This document shows, one piece after another, positions 47,902 to 58,551 of a DNA stretch of 64,000 nt. This DNA is from Diploscapter coronatus (Eukaryota; Nematoda; Chromadorea; Rhabditida; Rhabditidae). The notes under the pieces were generated by a model. The model worked only from the letters and a program-made list of their open reading frames with translations. It was not told the origin of the DNA and searched no databases. The translations under genes and the position numbers were made by a program. Numbering within the stretch: position 1 is the first letter of the stretch; every line of letters begins with the position of its first letter. Location: contig OZ038422.1 of the NCBI GenBank assembly GCA_964036155.1, forward strand, positions 11,307,201 to 11,371,200, read 5' to 3'.

Positions 47902-49229
47902 ATTAGGATGATTGAATTTTACGTTTCCTCACCCCTCTCTCTCTCTCTCTCTCTCTCTCCACTTCCCCATGCTATTTCTTCCCTCAAAGTACAGTATTTA
48001 TTTCTGCGAAAATAAAACACCCTTATTGCGAAATTGGTCAGAAGTAATATGACTTCGTCTAAGCTCTTCCAACACTGATATGATATCATTGCTGATGAAT
48101 CTTATCAGCAGACTAGAAATAGCTGATTCAGCTCTTAATTTTTTTGTATACTAAGACCCATCTATATTATTAAAGTATATTGCATGAAATTATCATGAGA
48201 ATCAGAGGTGCGAACCCTATCTTTCTGCATGCTTATGCCTGAAACAATATAGCCAATTAATAAGAGACGAAATACATATACAGCGCTCCTCATCTTTTCA
48301 ATTGCATTGGCTCGACAATTTTATTTGTTCATATAAATTATGCAATACTTTACCTTTCATAATTTTAGCTGTGTGATCAATTCTATCCTAGTTTTTTCTC
48401 GAATATTTCCATTTTTCACCCGATTGTCTATGAATCAATATTGCTTTTTAGGGAGAAATTAAGCTAATTAACTATAGCTAGAGAGCGCAGGCATATTTTC
48501 GAAAACCATGGTGGACTCATTAAACCTATACCACATGAAAGACCTCCTCATCCAAATTCTGAATCTGCTTAGATTTTTGAAAACGATCTGTTCCACGCAA
48601 AATTACGGTCATTTGACACGGTCTGTATTTCCCCCTCTTTCGCTAACAAATCCACCTTGGGCGTGACTCTTTCTCGCTTGCGAGAGACAGGGAGGAATGC
48701 TTTACTTGGCATTCTTTTGTTTTTGACGACTTATAAATGTTTTCGAAGGTTTTTCTTACTTTTCTGACTTGGATAAGGAACCTGTGGGTGAAAATGATAA
48801 TCTGTGACAGTTGAATTAGCAATGGAGCGCGTTTGTGAATCTCAGCACCAGCTAATAACGGCTAAGCTTTGAAATGAGCTGCCAAATGTTGCAAGAGTTT
48901 CAAGTGAAAGTCCTTTTCAAAATAACCTATACAGTCTTTCCTTCTGTTTCCCCTCTCATGCAAAGTGGGTGGTACTTGCGCTCTCTACATAAAAAACAAT
49001 GGAATTCAGTTCGATATATAAAGTGGCTTTCATTCGTAATATCGTTTTCCGAGCTGTCCATGCTCAGTGGATCAGAATTCTCTCATTTCCGTAACTTTTT
49101 CCATTCGAAAAAATGTCGCACCAATTGGAAAAGGATCCTCTCATTAACAGTTTTTTGTCCTACGCTCTGGCTCGTTCTCTAATTTCAATTCGATCAACTT
49201 CAAGAACAAATTCTGTTTTAGGTAACACT

Positions 49230-52200
49230 ATGGATCTCGGCGATACTCTCGAGAGTCCGAAGGGAGTGTACAAAATCGTCAAGAAGCTTGGCAGTGGGAC
49301 GTTCGGCGACGTTTATCTCACTAATTACACGGCTAAGAATGCTTCGAACCCTAAGCAGGTAGCCTTGAAGATGATCAAGATCGCTCTTCACGAAATGAAT
49401 GAGAAGAAGAAGGAAGAATGCAAGAAGGAGGCAGAACTGATGAAAAGGATCTCCGAATCGTCCACAAACCAGTACATCGTCAAATATCTTGACTCGTTCA
49501 TGATTACCGAGATCAGCTCGCCAAACCGCGGAAACCTATATATCGCGATGGGCTATTGCTCTTGCGGAGATCTAAAGGGCAAAATTGAAAAGAATTTCGA
49601 ATCGGGAGAAAAATTCGACCCGAAAACCGTCTACGACTACATCTATCAAATCGCGGATGGCATCAACGAGCTCCATGTCAAACACAAAATCGTCCATCGC
49701 GACCTCAAACCCGCCAACATCCTAATCGCTTGGGAAGATGAAAAAGAGGTCCTTAAGATCTCCGACTTCGGTCTGGTAAAAGTGGTCGACTCCCTGAATA
49801 AGAGTCAAGCCCATTCGAAAAAGTGTGGCACACCGTTCTACATGTCTCCAGAGCAACAGACACTCACCCCGTGCCGATTCCCCGTTGTCGATATCTGGGC
49901 GATCGGCATCATCTTCTACGAGTTGTGCATCGCCCCGAGGAAATTAGAGTGGAAGGAAATGGATGATCTTCGGGCAAAGGTCAAGAATGATCAACGAGTA
50001 AATCTGCCAAGTCAATATTCAGCAGCGGTAAATTTTTACCTAGTTTTGAACATAAAATTCGATCATCGCTGCATCTTTCTTGCATCGTATGATAGAAGTG
50101 CACAAAATAAAAGTAGAAACAATCAAAGTCCCACTTGGTGCCGCTATAAAAATCTATAACTTTGAAAAAAATAATCACATCTTTTAGGATACAATATGGC
50201 TGAATAAGATGATTGCCAAGAACCGATCCGAACGAATGAATTTGCGTCAGGTTTGCGAGGAGGCCAGAAGTAAGTCATTCTAATAAAAGAAACTACGACG
50301 TAGTTTTCATTTAGTTTTATTATAATTCAATGGAAATTTTACTCCTATATGAGTTTGTATTTCAAAAAATTCATCATATCAATAGTTTTATCGCTGATAG
50401 TAAAAATCCTCCCACAGCATTTGAAATTCGATGCACTCTATCATTCACGCATCACAATAGCAAGTATATAAGACCATTTAACATCCTTTTTTTTATATAT
50501 CAAATCGTTGATTCAAAATCACCACTTATCATCGTCGCCTTGTCGAATGTCATTTGAGAAGTTGGCAGGATCGGTTGATATATTAATTATGTTTTCAGGT
50601 CGAAATAACCAAGTGCAATCAAATAGCAGGGAGGAAATTTTATTCTATAGTAAGAAATATATTTCGCTGTATTCTCGAAAATTTTTGTTCTTTAGTGTCT
50701 TATGGAAACGACAATATTTCTGAGGAAGCAATTTGTCTGTTTGATTCACATAGTTACTCTGTCAAGCAGATTACTAAATTTACTAAATATTATGATCAAT
50801 ATGAAGTAGCAACCACAAAAGATAAGGTAGATTAGTTTATTTGTCATTGCCGATTTTGTAAATTTTAGATTTTTGCAATTAGCTTTGATAACAAACTGTT
50901 TGAAGTATTCGATCTGAATACTCGACAAATCAATAGAGGTAACATTACAAAAACCAGTAGATTGGTTTAATTTTATTTTATTCTTTGAAGAACCAGCTCC
51001 TCCTGGATGGCGTCAATGGGCATCTGTGACTTATTTCAAAGGCAAATTATATTATTTGGGCGGAAAAGATCCTGAAACATATCAAGAAACGAATCGCGTT
51101 AATGTAAGAAAGTCGAATACAAATCCATAAAATAATTAATTCAGGTTTTAATAGATGGAAAATGGCAAACAGGACCTACATTTCCTCTTCCAATTAGTTG
51201 TGCTCAAACAGTAACATGTGATGACATTTTATACGGTTACATTATAACATATTCATTATTATAATTATGGGTATTCAGTTATTGATGGTTGTGAAAATAA
51301 TAGGATATATCGATTATCAGATAATGAACGGGAATGGATTACAATCGGAGAGCTTTCAAAACTACGAGTTGCATTCGAAGTCGCCTCGTTAAATGGACAA
51401 ACTTACATAACTGGAGGATGGAAGTCGTTAATTTTCTATGATAAATTATTTATCATTATATATTTAGTGAAAAAGTATTAAAATCCTGTCTGTGTTTCGA
51501 CCCCTCAGCTCCAGTTGACAGTCGAGTTTCTAAAATCGCTGATATGAATTATACAAGACATCTTCATTCACTCATTGTCGCTAACGGGAAATTGTATGCA
51601 ATCGGAGGGTGAGCTGAGATTTTGCATATCTTTATACCAAATATTTTTCAACTTAGATTTCAAGAGCTATATGCAACTTTTTGTAATTCAATCGAGGAAT
51701 ACAATCCACAAACGAAACAATGGCAAGAAGTCGGAAAAATGAATTTAGAGATAGTTTTATTTTATCGTAAGAAATTCTATTGAAAGCTAAGTAAGAGACT
51801 TCGAAACGATTCGTAATAATTTAGTTCGGTATCGAAATAATCGTGAAGATGAAGGAAGGATATGCTTGTTCAATTCATTTACCTGTTCAGTCAAAGAGAT
51901 GACAAAATTGCACAATTGGTATTGGCCATTTCAAGTAGCAACTACACAGAATAAAGTAAATTCTTATGTTCGTTATTTTGAATAATTTCTTAAGCTTCAG
52001 ATTTTTGGAATTAACCCATTTAAAAAGTCATTTGAAATATATGACTTGAATACTCGACAAATTTCAAGAGGTTTGTTCAACAAATCCATGAATGATCGAA
52101 TTAAAATAATTTTACAGGCCCAAATCCTCCTAAATGGCGCGATGGTGCGTCTGTGGCTTATTTCAAAGACAAATTGTATTATTTGGGTGGAGAGGATCCC

Positions 52201-52862
52201 AAGACGCATGAAAATACGAATCACGTTGATGTAAGAAGATCGAATGAAAATCCATGAAATAATTTATTCAGGTTTTAATAGACGGAAAATGGCAAACAGG
52301 ACCTGCTTTTCCTCTTCGAATTCATTCTGTTCAAACAATAACATGCGATGGAGTTTTATATGGTCACATTATAACATATTCATTATTATAATTATGGATA
52401 TTCAGTTATTGATGGTCGTGAAAGTAAAAAGATATATCAACTATCAGACGATGAACCGAAGTGGATTGAAATTGGAGAGATTCCAGAAAAACGAGGTTAT
52501 TTCGGAGTCGCCTCGTTAAATGGAAAAATTTACATAACTGGAGGATGGAAGTCGTTAATTTTCTATGATAAATAATGTATCATTATATATTTAGTGAAAA
52601 AGTATTAAAATCCTGTCTGTGTTTCGACCCCTCAGCTCCAGTTGACAGTCGAGTTTCTAAAATCGCTGATATGAATTATACAAGACATCTTCATTCACTC
52701 ATTGTCGCTAACGGGAAATTGTATGCAATCGGAGGGAAGTCAGTTGAGATTTTGTATATCTTTATACGAAATACTTGTTAATTTAGATATCAAAATTCAA
52801 TCGAGGAATACGATCTACAGTCGGAAAAATGGCAAAAAGTCGAACAAATTAAGATAAAATAA
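49230..52862 (+). CDS. Predicted protein kinase fused to two tandem Kelch propellers
   Basis: Seventeen exons join in frame to 833 aa: 49230-50027, 50188-50269, 50599-50649, 50696-50826, 50869-50938, 50991-51103, 51145-51235, 51279-51423, 51468-51608, 51657-51766, 51825-51955, 52001-52070, 52118-52230, 52272-52362, 52406-52550, 52595-52738, 52787-52862. Residues about 12-290 form a Ser/Thr kinase domain of NEK-like flavour with all catalytic motifs: GSGTFG loop, VALK lysine, HRDLKPAN, DFG, and CGTPFYMSPE activation segment. Two Kelch cassettes of about 270-290 aa follow (blades with YYLGG, YITGG, YAIGG). The start at 49230 follows a TTTTAG spliced-leader-like acceptor; an in-frame ATG at 49113 is an alternative. 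AATAAA is at 52907. Kinase and Kelch parts join by matching splice phases, but without transcripts they could be separate genes. Confidence 0.75.
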
Positions 52863-53506
52863 AGCTCGATTATAACAATCTCAGACTTCACCTAGAAATT
52901 TTATTCAATAAAATGTGAAATAATAACTTAATTTCAATGAACATGATGCAGACAACTCTCGAAGACATTCAACAGCGATAAGGGATAATTGCAACTGAAA
53001 TAAATATTCTTTAAAATATTTTATTCGAAAAATTCTTTAACCAAATCCAATATTACTTTTATAGTAGTTTCAAAGTAATTTATTTCAAAATATATAGCAG
53101 AAATAGTTTATCGATTTCTTGGGAACAGTTATTGTTGATATTCCGCACTCAGTTTGATTACACGTCCCATGAGTGCATTTTTACCCTGGCATATTATACA
53201 TAATTTTGAAGCCCTTATATAGGGGCACAATAGTTTTTCTTTCAATTTTCGACTAAAAAAGTAGAATTATGGATGAAAAACTTAAAAATAGTCAAAAAAT
53301 CGATTTTATGCTAATTTTGACTATTTTTTGAAGCCAAAATTGAAAATAGATTTTATTTTTAAAATCTCCATAGTCGATTTGGGTAGTTTACTTGGGAATC
53401 TGATCTTGAAATTAAAATTTGAAAATTTCCCTTCCTTGAAAAATGTACACATCTTTATATAGTAGAGACTACGTTTATATATAGTAGAGATAATAATGAA
53501 ACAAAA
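52863..53506. other. Intergenic region after the kinase-Kelch gene
   Basis: The first 120 bp or so, with AATAAA at 52907, closely match the 3' flank of the Kelch-only gene (57910-58032). The remainder is AT-rich without a gene. A short direct repeat, TATAGTAGAGA, is near 53458 and 53480. Confidence 0.6.
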
Positions 53507-54258
53507 CTAAGAGATCTTCTCATAAAAATCATCTGCCCAATCTTTGCAGTCGTAGCCTCCTGGAAGAGAGTCCAGACCGTTCCGCATTTCTTCGAACGCC
53601 TAAATTTGTGATTTCAAAGAGCTAGCAAAAAATAATCACCGATTCAATGAACTCATAAGATCGTTCTGTTGATGAAACTTGAAGCGTTGTACAAGTTTGA
53701 TTAGTATAGTAACCGAAGCGACGTCGTTTTTGTTTAGTTATTGCGTCGTAAAGTACTGTATGATCTCCGCTACATTTTTTACAATTCAGTTCAACAAGAA
53801 CATGACGATGTTGTAATTTAGCTGAAAAGATTATTAAAGCAGAAAAGCGTCCAAAAACGTACGTAGCGCAATAAAAACCGCTCCAGTTAAAACAAAAAAC
53901 AAAATCGAAATGACTGCGACTGGTATTGTAATAAACAGTGACAATGAAGATACTAAAAATGGGTAAGAAAGAATGAAGAATGTTAGGAAATCTTACATAC
54001 TGCTGCGATAATGGCTCCAATTCCGAGTAATCCCAGTAGAATCGAAACGACTCCAATACCTATTCGCGATGAGCTAGTATAAAGAGGAAATTGAGCAAGT
54101 GTAATTTTTTTGGAATAGATGCAATCGTTGGTGTCAGAACAAGGCAAAGAGCTTTTTATAAACCCTCCATCAACGCAGGAAAGAAGTCGATTTATGATAG
54201 GTGAGTTCAGTCTTGGGTCGTAATTGGGAGTTCTGGTTGTTCCTTGGTGAGTAGTCAT
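53507..54258 (-). CDS. Unrecognised two-transmembrane protein, 208 aa
   Basis: I do not recognise the family. Four exons join in frame: 53997-54258, 53863-53952, 53640-53821, 53507-53599. The N-terminal 65 residues contain Cys pairs (LLSCVDGG, LPCSDTNDC) and no signal peptide. Two long hydrophobic segments follow at about 66-88 (IGIGVVSILLGLLGIGAII) and 95-118 (FITIPVAVISILFFVLTGAV), separated by a few residues, suggesting a membrane hairpin. The second appears only with the phase-1 donor GTAAGA and acceptor TTTTTAG, which supports the model. The C-terminal part has a CxxC (NCKKCSGDH) and an Arg/Lys patch (KQKRRRFGYY). It lies antisense between the two Kelch paralogues. Confidence 0.7.
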
Positions 54259-55110
54259 GAGAATAATTCTTTGATAGCTAAAAGTTAATATTTTAGTTGA
54301 TAGAAAAATTTAATTATCTAATAACGCCAAATTTGTTTATGTTAAACAGCAGAGCCGGGCGGAATTTGGAATTTTGTTTTTCGGAAATCGGAATTCCGCT
54401 CGGCCTTGTTAAACAGTTTTTAAAAGGATCATTATTTTTCTATGATAAAAGCTGCAAAAAACATTGAGGCTAAGTTTTACAACGAACATAATAATGACTC
54501 TTCAAATTTTGACAATTTTTTCAATGATAAATTTAAATTTAAAAAGAAACATTATTAACCCAAATAGAAACAATAAATTAATCTATATTCGTTTCCTAGG
54601 AAATTCTGCTACAAAGAAAATCTTGGTAGCTACCCATTTTTCTATTAAGAACGAGCAGTTTCATTTTCCAATCGCAATGACTAGTCACTTTTTTTAACCT
54701 CTAATCAGCAAAAAGAATCCGGAAAGTTTTAACGTTTATTTGAAAAAAAGAGCCTAAAATAGGCGGAAATGACTTTTATCAATAACGCACGATTTTTAAT
54801 CGATAACTCTTAGGATGAGTACTGACTTGGGTTTGTGTAGAAATTGAGAGAGGCAGACATAATAAGCGCCAGCCTATTTGTTCGAGCTCTTTTTTCTCTC
54901 GCTTACGCATGCTTTCTCGTGCTTGGCATGTTCAAGGCGCAGAGGAAGAGAAGGAAGACTCTAGCCATACTTTATAGAATGCGAAAAAATTATAGATAGT
55001 GACCGCAAGTCCCGTCCACTCTGTGCAGGTAAAGTCAAGGAAAAAAGCTTCGCTAAAATAAAAATTTGCGAAATGATTTTTTTCTGATTTTTCTTATTCC
55101 AATATTAGAT
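54259..55110. other. Intergenic region with a small hAT-like MITE
   Basis: Apart from the element at 54350-54408 nothing definite is visible. A purine/pyrimidine stretch with TCTCTCGCTTACGC lies at about 54890. Confidence 0.5.
54350..54408. mobile_element. hAT-like mini-MITE, 59 bp, with an 8-bp target-site duplication
   Basis: The termini CAGAGCCGGGCGGAATT and the complement of AATTCCGCTCGGCCTTG pair imperfectly. Both flanks carry TTAAACAG (54342-54349 and 54409-54416). The CAGAG terminus and 8-bp duplication fit hAT. Confidence 0.75.
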
Positions 55111-55311
55111 ATGAGCCTAAGGGATATTTTTGCTTCCGGAACACGCCTCCAAAACACAAATTGGACCGATCGAAGTGTACAGCAAAGTTTTCAAATCGTT
55201 CGTTTGAGTCTTACATACCTTACTCATCATTTCCTCGAGCTGAATATGAAAGAACAGTCATTTCTGGTTCGAGTAGTTAGAATTCGATTGAAGAAAATTT
55301 GTGAAAATTAA
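55111..55311 (+). CDS. Possible small single-exon gene, 66 aa
   Basis: An ORF beginning MSLRDIFASGTRLQN starts two bases after an AATATTAG spliced-leader-like acceptor. It ends at TAA and is followed by AATAAA within 40 bp. The product is amphipathic and basic at its C-terminus (RVVRIRLKKICEN). No family is recognised. The combination of acceptor, ATG and polyadenylation signal is suggestive, but chance is not excluded. Confidence 0.3.
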   Translation: MSLRDIFASGTRLQNTNWTDRSVQQSFQIVRLSLTYLTHHFLELNMKEQSFLVRVVRIRLKKICEN

Positions 55312-55397
55312 ATTAAAAATTTTCGAATTCAATGCGAAATAAAAAAATTTCTTTATACCATCTGGCGGCCATTTTAGCGTCAAAATCACGATTTTCA

Positions 55398-55520
55398 AAT
55401 TAGCATAGTTCCGCCCACTTGTGGGAAGCGGAGTTTTATCTCCTCGGTTTTGTGATTAGAACTCATAGGGGTGTCCAACCATATTGTGTTGGTTTGGATT
55501 TAAGAGACTTTTATAATTGT
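55398..55520. repeat. Partial copy of the 45752-46002 inverted-repeat family
   Basis: The order CGCCCACTT, TCTCCTCGGTTTTGTGATT, AGAACTCATAGG and GGTTTGGATTTAAGAGACTTT matches the right arm of the element at 45880-45965 with substitutions. The left arm is missing. Confidence 0.6.
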
Positions 55521-56120
55521 CCGGACTCCCTTTGACAGTTGTTCCGTTTATTCGTGGAATGGCTCTTAAGGCATGGAAAGGATGTGGATCTTGCATACAT
55601 TTTTGCAAATCACTTTTCAATTGATCACAGGTCATGCCCACTTACCATGGCTTATGATCGGTTGAAAAAGGGTAACTTCTAAAATATATGTAGTATTCAC
55701 GTCCACTCCACGCTTTAATACCAAGATATTGGAATCCAAGCTGTCGGAACTCCACCCTGAACTCCGAACTCCGCTTTGAATGGGATTGGAATTTTAAGAA
55801 AAGTTGGGAGTTGGAGTAGAGTGGAGTTGGGATTATTGTTCAACCAATTGAAATCCCTTCATTCGTTTATTTCTAATTCCTAATCATTTGCCAAAATTAT
55901 TGATTTTATGATAAGATTTTTCTCGCAAAATATTGAACGCCATTATCCTCTTATCAATTATCATTCAATGTAAAAGCCTGTTTTCTTGCTCCTAATGATC
56001 ATTGATTTTTTTTAATTCATTTACGCATAAATGTATGATTTATTTCCTAGATTAGTACAAATTTTAATATAAAAATTAGTTGGACATGTAGGCTAACTCC
56101 CAACTAGGCAACCATGCTCG

Positions 56121-56260
56121 CATAGGTAGTGATAGAGCAGCGCACCCCACGGAGAGATAAGGGATCAGGCTCGAATCCTGACTGAGAAAGGGATGAGTTT
56201 GCATAAAATAGCCACTCGCAGCGGACCCAGTCGAGATACCGTTAGGCCATCGTCTTATAA
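56121..56260. repeat. tRNA-like (SINE-like) segment with pol III box motifs
   Basis: On the plus strand, TAGTGATAGAGC (56127-56138) and GGCTCGAATCC (56168-56178) resemble A and B boxes, and CAGG-CTCGAAT-CCTG forms a T-arm-like stem. On the minus strand TGGCCTAACGG (56239-56249) also fits an A box. I could not fold a full cloverleaf, so it is more likely a SINE or tRNA pseudogene than a functional tRNA. Confidence 0.35.
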
Positions 56261-56374
56261 TAGTGTAATCTTGCCAAAATTTGTCTAAATGATTAGTATT
56301 AGCTCGCTTTATAACATACGAAGAAGCCGTCGATAAGCATTGATTGAATTCGAAGTCAACCAAATTCAGTCGAA

Positions 56375-57909
56375 ATGAGTGATGAACCTATGCCAACTTC
56401 TATAAATTCTCTTTCCAAAACTGTAAGTTAAAATTTTAATAAAATTTACTGTAGTGATTTTTTTCCAAAATAATGCCATTTTATAACGGAAAAAATACAA
56501 AATCGGTGCGACAGGATCTCCTAATGTATGATTCATGGCTAAAAATTATCGCAAGGCTTCAATCCATCATAAACCGTTTGAGGATTTGATGAGGGCGATC
56601 CAGAATGTCGTTTATTTTGCATTTTGAAAATAAATAACTCATTACTAAAATGGAAGTGATAATTTCAGAAAGAAGTTGAAATCCCATTGATTAACGATGC
56701 AGGAAATGAATTAGCTCGAAACATCAATAATTCGCAAATTGGTGGAGACAATTCATCCGATAATTCGCATAAAATCTTATTTTATGGTGAGAAATTATGT
56801 TAAAAGCTAAATAAGAGACTTTGAAACGATTTGTAACAATTTAGTTTGGTATCGAAATAATGGTGAATATGAAGGAAGGGTGTGTTCATTCAATTCGCAT
56901 AACTTTTCAATCGAAGAGATTGCAAAGTTTCACAATTGGTATTTCCCATTTCAAGTAGCAACTACACAGAATAAAGTAAGTTCTTATGTTCGTTATTTTG
57001 AATAAGTTCTTAGGTTTCAGATTTTTGCAATTAACAGCTCAAATAAATCATTCGAAATATATGACTACAATACTCGACAAATTTCAAGAGGTCTATCAAT
57101 AAATCCATGAATAATCGATTCAAAGAGTTTTATAGGCCCAGATTCTCCTGAATGGCGTGAATGGGCGTCTATCGCTTATTTAAAAAACAAATTATATTAT
57201 TTGAGTGGGAACGATCCTAAAGCATGGATATGGAGAGATACGAATCGAGTTAACGTAAGAAGATCGAATGAAAGTTCATAAAATAATTATTCAGGTTTTA
57301 ATAGACGGAATATGGCAAACAGGACCCGCTCTTCCTCTTCCAATTAGATGGGCTCAAACAATAACATGCAATGGAGTTTTATACGGTCACATTATAGCAT
57401 ATTCATTATTGCAATTATGGATATTCAGTTATTGATGGATGGAGAAGTCGAAAGATATATCGATTATCAGACGATGAACGAGTATGGATTGAAATTGGAG
57501 AGATTCCAGAAATGCGATATTTTTTCGAAATTGCATCGCTAAATGGAAAAATTTACATAACTGGAGGACGAAGGTCATTAGTTTTGTATGATAAATAGTG
57601 CATCATTATACTTATATTTAGCTGGCGAGTATTAAAATCTTGTTGGTGTTTCGACCCTTCAGCTCCAGTTGGCAGTCGAGTTTCTCAAATCGCTGATATG
57701 AATTATACTAGATACAGTCACTCTCTTGTTGTCGCTAACGGAAAATTGTATGCAATCGGAGGGTGAGCTAAGATTTTACAATCTTTATACTAAATATCTG
57801 TTTACTTAGATTTAAAAATTCCTTAATAACAATGTTTTGTAATTCAATCGAGGAATACGATCCACAAGCGAATAAATGGCGAGAAGTCGGAAACATTAAC
57901 ATAAAATAA
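56375..57909 (+). CDS. Kelch-repeat protein, paralogue of the kinase-Kelch gene without the kinase
   Basis: Nine exons join to 320 aa: 56375-56422, 56669-56786, 56845-56975, 57021-57090, 57136-57254, 57295-57385, 57429-57573, 57622-57762, 57810-57909. The first 50 residues (MSDEPMPTSINSLSKT...) are unrelated to the kinase. From NSHKILFY onward the protein follows the Kelch cassettes of 49230-52862 exon for exon, with the same intron phases and conserved strings such as LNGKIYITGG and NGKLYAIGG, making about six blades, probably one propeller. AATAAA is at 57954. The 3' flank is also shared with the upstream paralogue, showing a DNA-level segmental duplication rather than retroposition. A role in protein-protein binding is inferred from the fold only. 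Confidence 0.8.
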
Positions 57910-58551
57910 AGCTTGATTATAACAATCTTCGATTTTATATAGAAATTTTATTCAATAAAATGTGAAATAATAACTTCATTTCAATGCACATGATACAGAC
58001 AACTCTCGAAGACATCCGAAAGTGATGAGAAGTAATTAACTGAACTAAATTCTTTTTAATATTGATTAAAATGAAAGCTTCTTACTTTCTCTTCCTCCTG
58101 AGCATGTTTCATTTAAATGCGAGATGGTATTCGAAACTCAGAAAATTAATGTTTAAGAGATGTTCCACGAATAAAAGTAATAAGGGTCCGGATAATAATA
58201 ATAAAAGTATTCTGAATCCGGACAAAACCATATGAGTGGGGATGTACCCTAGAATCTTATTCAAAAAATAATTTTTTTTTAGGCCCGCCCCTTTTTTATG
58301 TGATGATCTTGCATTTTCTTGATCACAGATGTTCACCCACTTGCTTGCGCGCCTCTTCTCTCTCAACAAGTGGGCGGGGTTTTGTTGTCTCAAAGAGGAA
58401 GGAAGGGAGAAGGGGAGAGAAAGACTCTTTTCTTCACTCATCGGTCTTGCGCCGTATCCCATCCGTTTTTCCCCGCTATTCCGTTACAGGCCCCATGTAA
58501 GGTCACAGAATCGAATCACTGCTGGATTACCACCTGGAATCTCACGACAAA
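57910..58551. other. Intergenic region, Kelch gene 3' flank and lectin gene promoter
   Basis: The first 120 bp or so are homologous to 52863-52985. Around 58265-58390 a CCCACTTG...CAAGTGGG inverted pair lies in GC-richer sequence. The ORFs on both strands at 58109-58700 are mutually overlapping and not supported, except the signal-peptide exon that begins at 58552. Confidence 0.5.

Larger units (their letters stand above)
45494..49229. other. Intergenic region between two diverging genes
   Basis: No gene is supportable. It contains three MITE-like elements annotated separately (45752-46002, 46610-46802, 47787-47901) and a (CT)n microsatellite at about 47934-47959. Near 47420-47540 there are two direct copies of GAGATTTAAAA-ATCCCA and an ATATCCCAGACGGC string also found in the ubql-1 intron. 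Confidence 0.6.
55312..56374. other. Intergenic region with repeat fragments and a tRNA-like segment
   Basis: It holds a half-copy of the 45752-46002 element at 55398-55520, a foldback of GGAGTT units at about 55746-55830, and a tRNA-like/SINE-like segment at 56121-56260. No gene is supported. Confidence 0.5.

Noticed and set aside
48874..49182. ORF upstream of the kinase gene
   Set aside because: Out of frame with the kinase, no domain. The in-frame extension starting at 49113 was also not preferred because a TTTTAG acceptor lies just before the ATG at 49230.
58109..58462. 117-codon minus ORF overlapping several plus ORFs
   Set aside because: It conflicts with the lectin gene promoter and contains a CCCACTTG inverted pair; no supporting signals.
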